Notes under the pieces: generated by a model | What the model saw: only the letters and a program-made list of their open reading frames with translations | Databases searched by the model: none | Told to the model about the DNA's origin: nothing | Program-made: the position numbers and the translations under genes | Source: Paulinella micropora | Lineage: Eukaryota > Cercozoa > Imbricatea > Euglyphida > Paulinellidae | Length of the DNA: 64,000 nt | Direction of reading: 5' to 3' | NCBI GenBank assembly: GCA_019918135.1 | Contig: WBZZ01006789.1 | Span: 33,501-97,500 of the forward strand | Shown here: in pieces, positions 63,705-64,000 of the stretch | Numbering within the stretch: the stretch's first letter is position 1 | Layout of the letters: each line of letters begins with the position of its first letter

Positions 63705-64000
63705 AACTCGCAACAGGGAGGACTTTTAATTTTTTCAAAAAAGATAACTAAGTTCAGGACAGCAGTAAAAACTAAGAAACAGGTTTTAATGTCTCTTCGT
63801 GTTGATTTGAAAAAAGATAGATAAGTTATCTTTTTTTAGAGTTTGAGAGAAATTCAAATATGGACTATTTAAGGCTTAATGATTGTTATATTTAATTTGG
63901 ATAAAATTATGTATATTTTTATTGAAATTAATAGTAAGACTAATTTATATAAAAATAGCCTTATTTTATATGAAAGATAACTGTCCAATAGTGGTACCTA
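63705..64000 (-). repeat. Polinton 2 right terminal inverted repeat
   Basis: It is the complement of 41,644-41,938. It contains AAAAAAGATAACTAAGTTCA and GATAAGTTATCTTTTT blocks, themselves short inverted repeats within the TIR. It reaches the last base of the window. Confidence 0.92.

Larger units (their letters stand above)
41644..64000 (+). mobile_element. Polinton 2 (Maverick), complete by its TIRs but decayed
   Basis: The 22.36 kb between the inverted repeats contain the hallmark set: protein-primed DNA polymerase B, integrase, packaging ATPase, adenain-type protease, penton and major capsid proteins. At least six of these are disrupted. The element could have moved only with proteins from another copy. 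Confidence 0.92.

Overview
The window is a eukaryotic (host-genome or host-plus-virus) sequence made almost entirely of integrated virus-like DNA. Evidence for a eukaryotic setting: predicted GT-AG introns (7435-7613, 10482-10534, 1997-2042), microsatellites, and Polinton/Maverick elements, which are known only from eukaryotic genomes. I cannot name the host; a protist or an invertebrate both fit.

Two very different kinds of material are joined. (1) 1 to about 32,105 is GC-rich and holds three copies of one viral segment: copy A (1-7040, plus orientation, cut by the window start), copy B (10,231-11,520 + 17,393-23,866, inverted) and copy C (24,305-32,105, plus orientation). Read in the orientation of A and C the gene order is: long attachment fibre (+), 93-aa coiled-coil protein (+), ribonucleotide reductase small subunit R2 (-), 115-aa protein (+), SLATT-like two-helix membrane protein (-), 95-aa basic protein (-), penton-like minor capsid protein (-). 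Copies are nearly identical; A and B share a 1-base deletion in R2, while copy C has the only uninterrupted R2. Copies A and B are separated by 7041-10,230, which holds an intron-containing transposase-like gene and an AT-rich tandem repeat. Copy B has its SLATT gene split by a 5.87-kb GC-rich insert (11,521-17,392) with a 5-bp direct repeat (TTTCT) at both edges and four unrecognised genes. B and C face each other around about 0.85 kb and so form a very long palindrome.

(2) 32,106-64,000 is AT-rich and holds two Polintons. Polinton 1 (32,106 to roughly 40,495, reversed) is truncated inside its packaging ATPase, where it is fused to the penton gene of copy C. It keeps a conserved 120-aa gene, a small secreted Cys-rich gene, a membrane protein, a long fibre with phage-type repeats and an S74-type chaperone end, an acidic/basic protein, an F-box-like zinc protein and an intact integrase. 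Polinton 2 (41,644-64,000) is bounded by about 295-bp terminal inverted repeats and carries protein-primed DNA polymerase B, integrase, fibre, ATPase, core-like basic proteins, adenain-type protease, penton, major capsid protein and an attachment-like protein. Most of these are broken by frameshifts, stops, an internal inversion and a 1.55-kb insertion, so it looks like a dead element; the protease is the clear exception.

The most unusual points are: the GC-rich Polinton-related virus that combines penton, R2 and SLATT genes; predicted 46- and 53-nt introns that restore reading frame in two structural genes; the TSD-flanked insert inside SLATT; a structured intergenic element shared by the integrase and penton genes of Polinton 2; and a small secreted cysteine-rich protein conserved in both Polintons.
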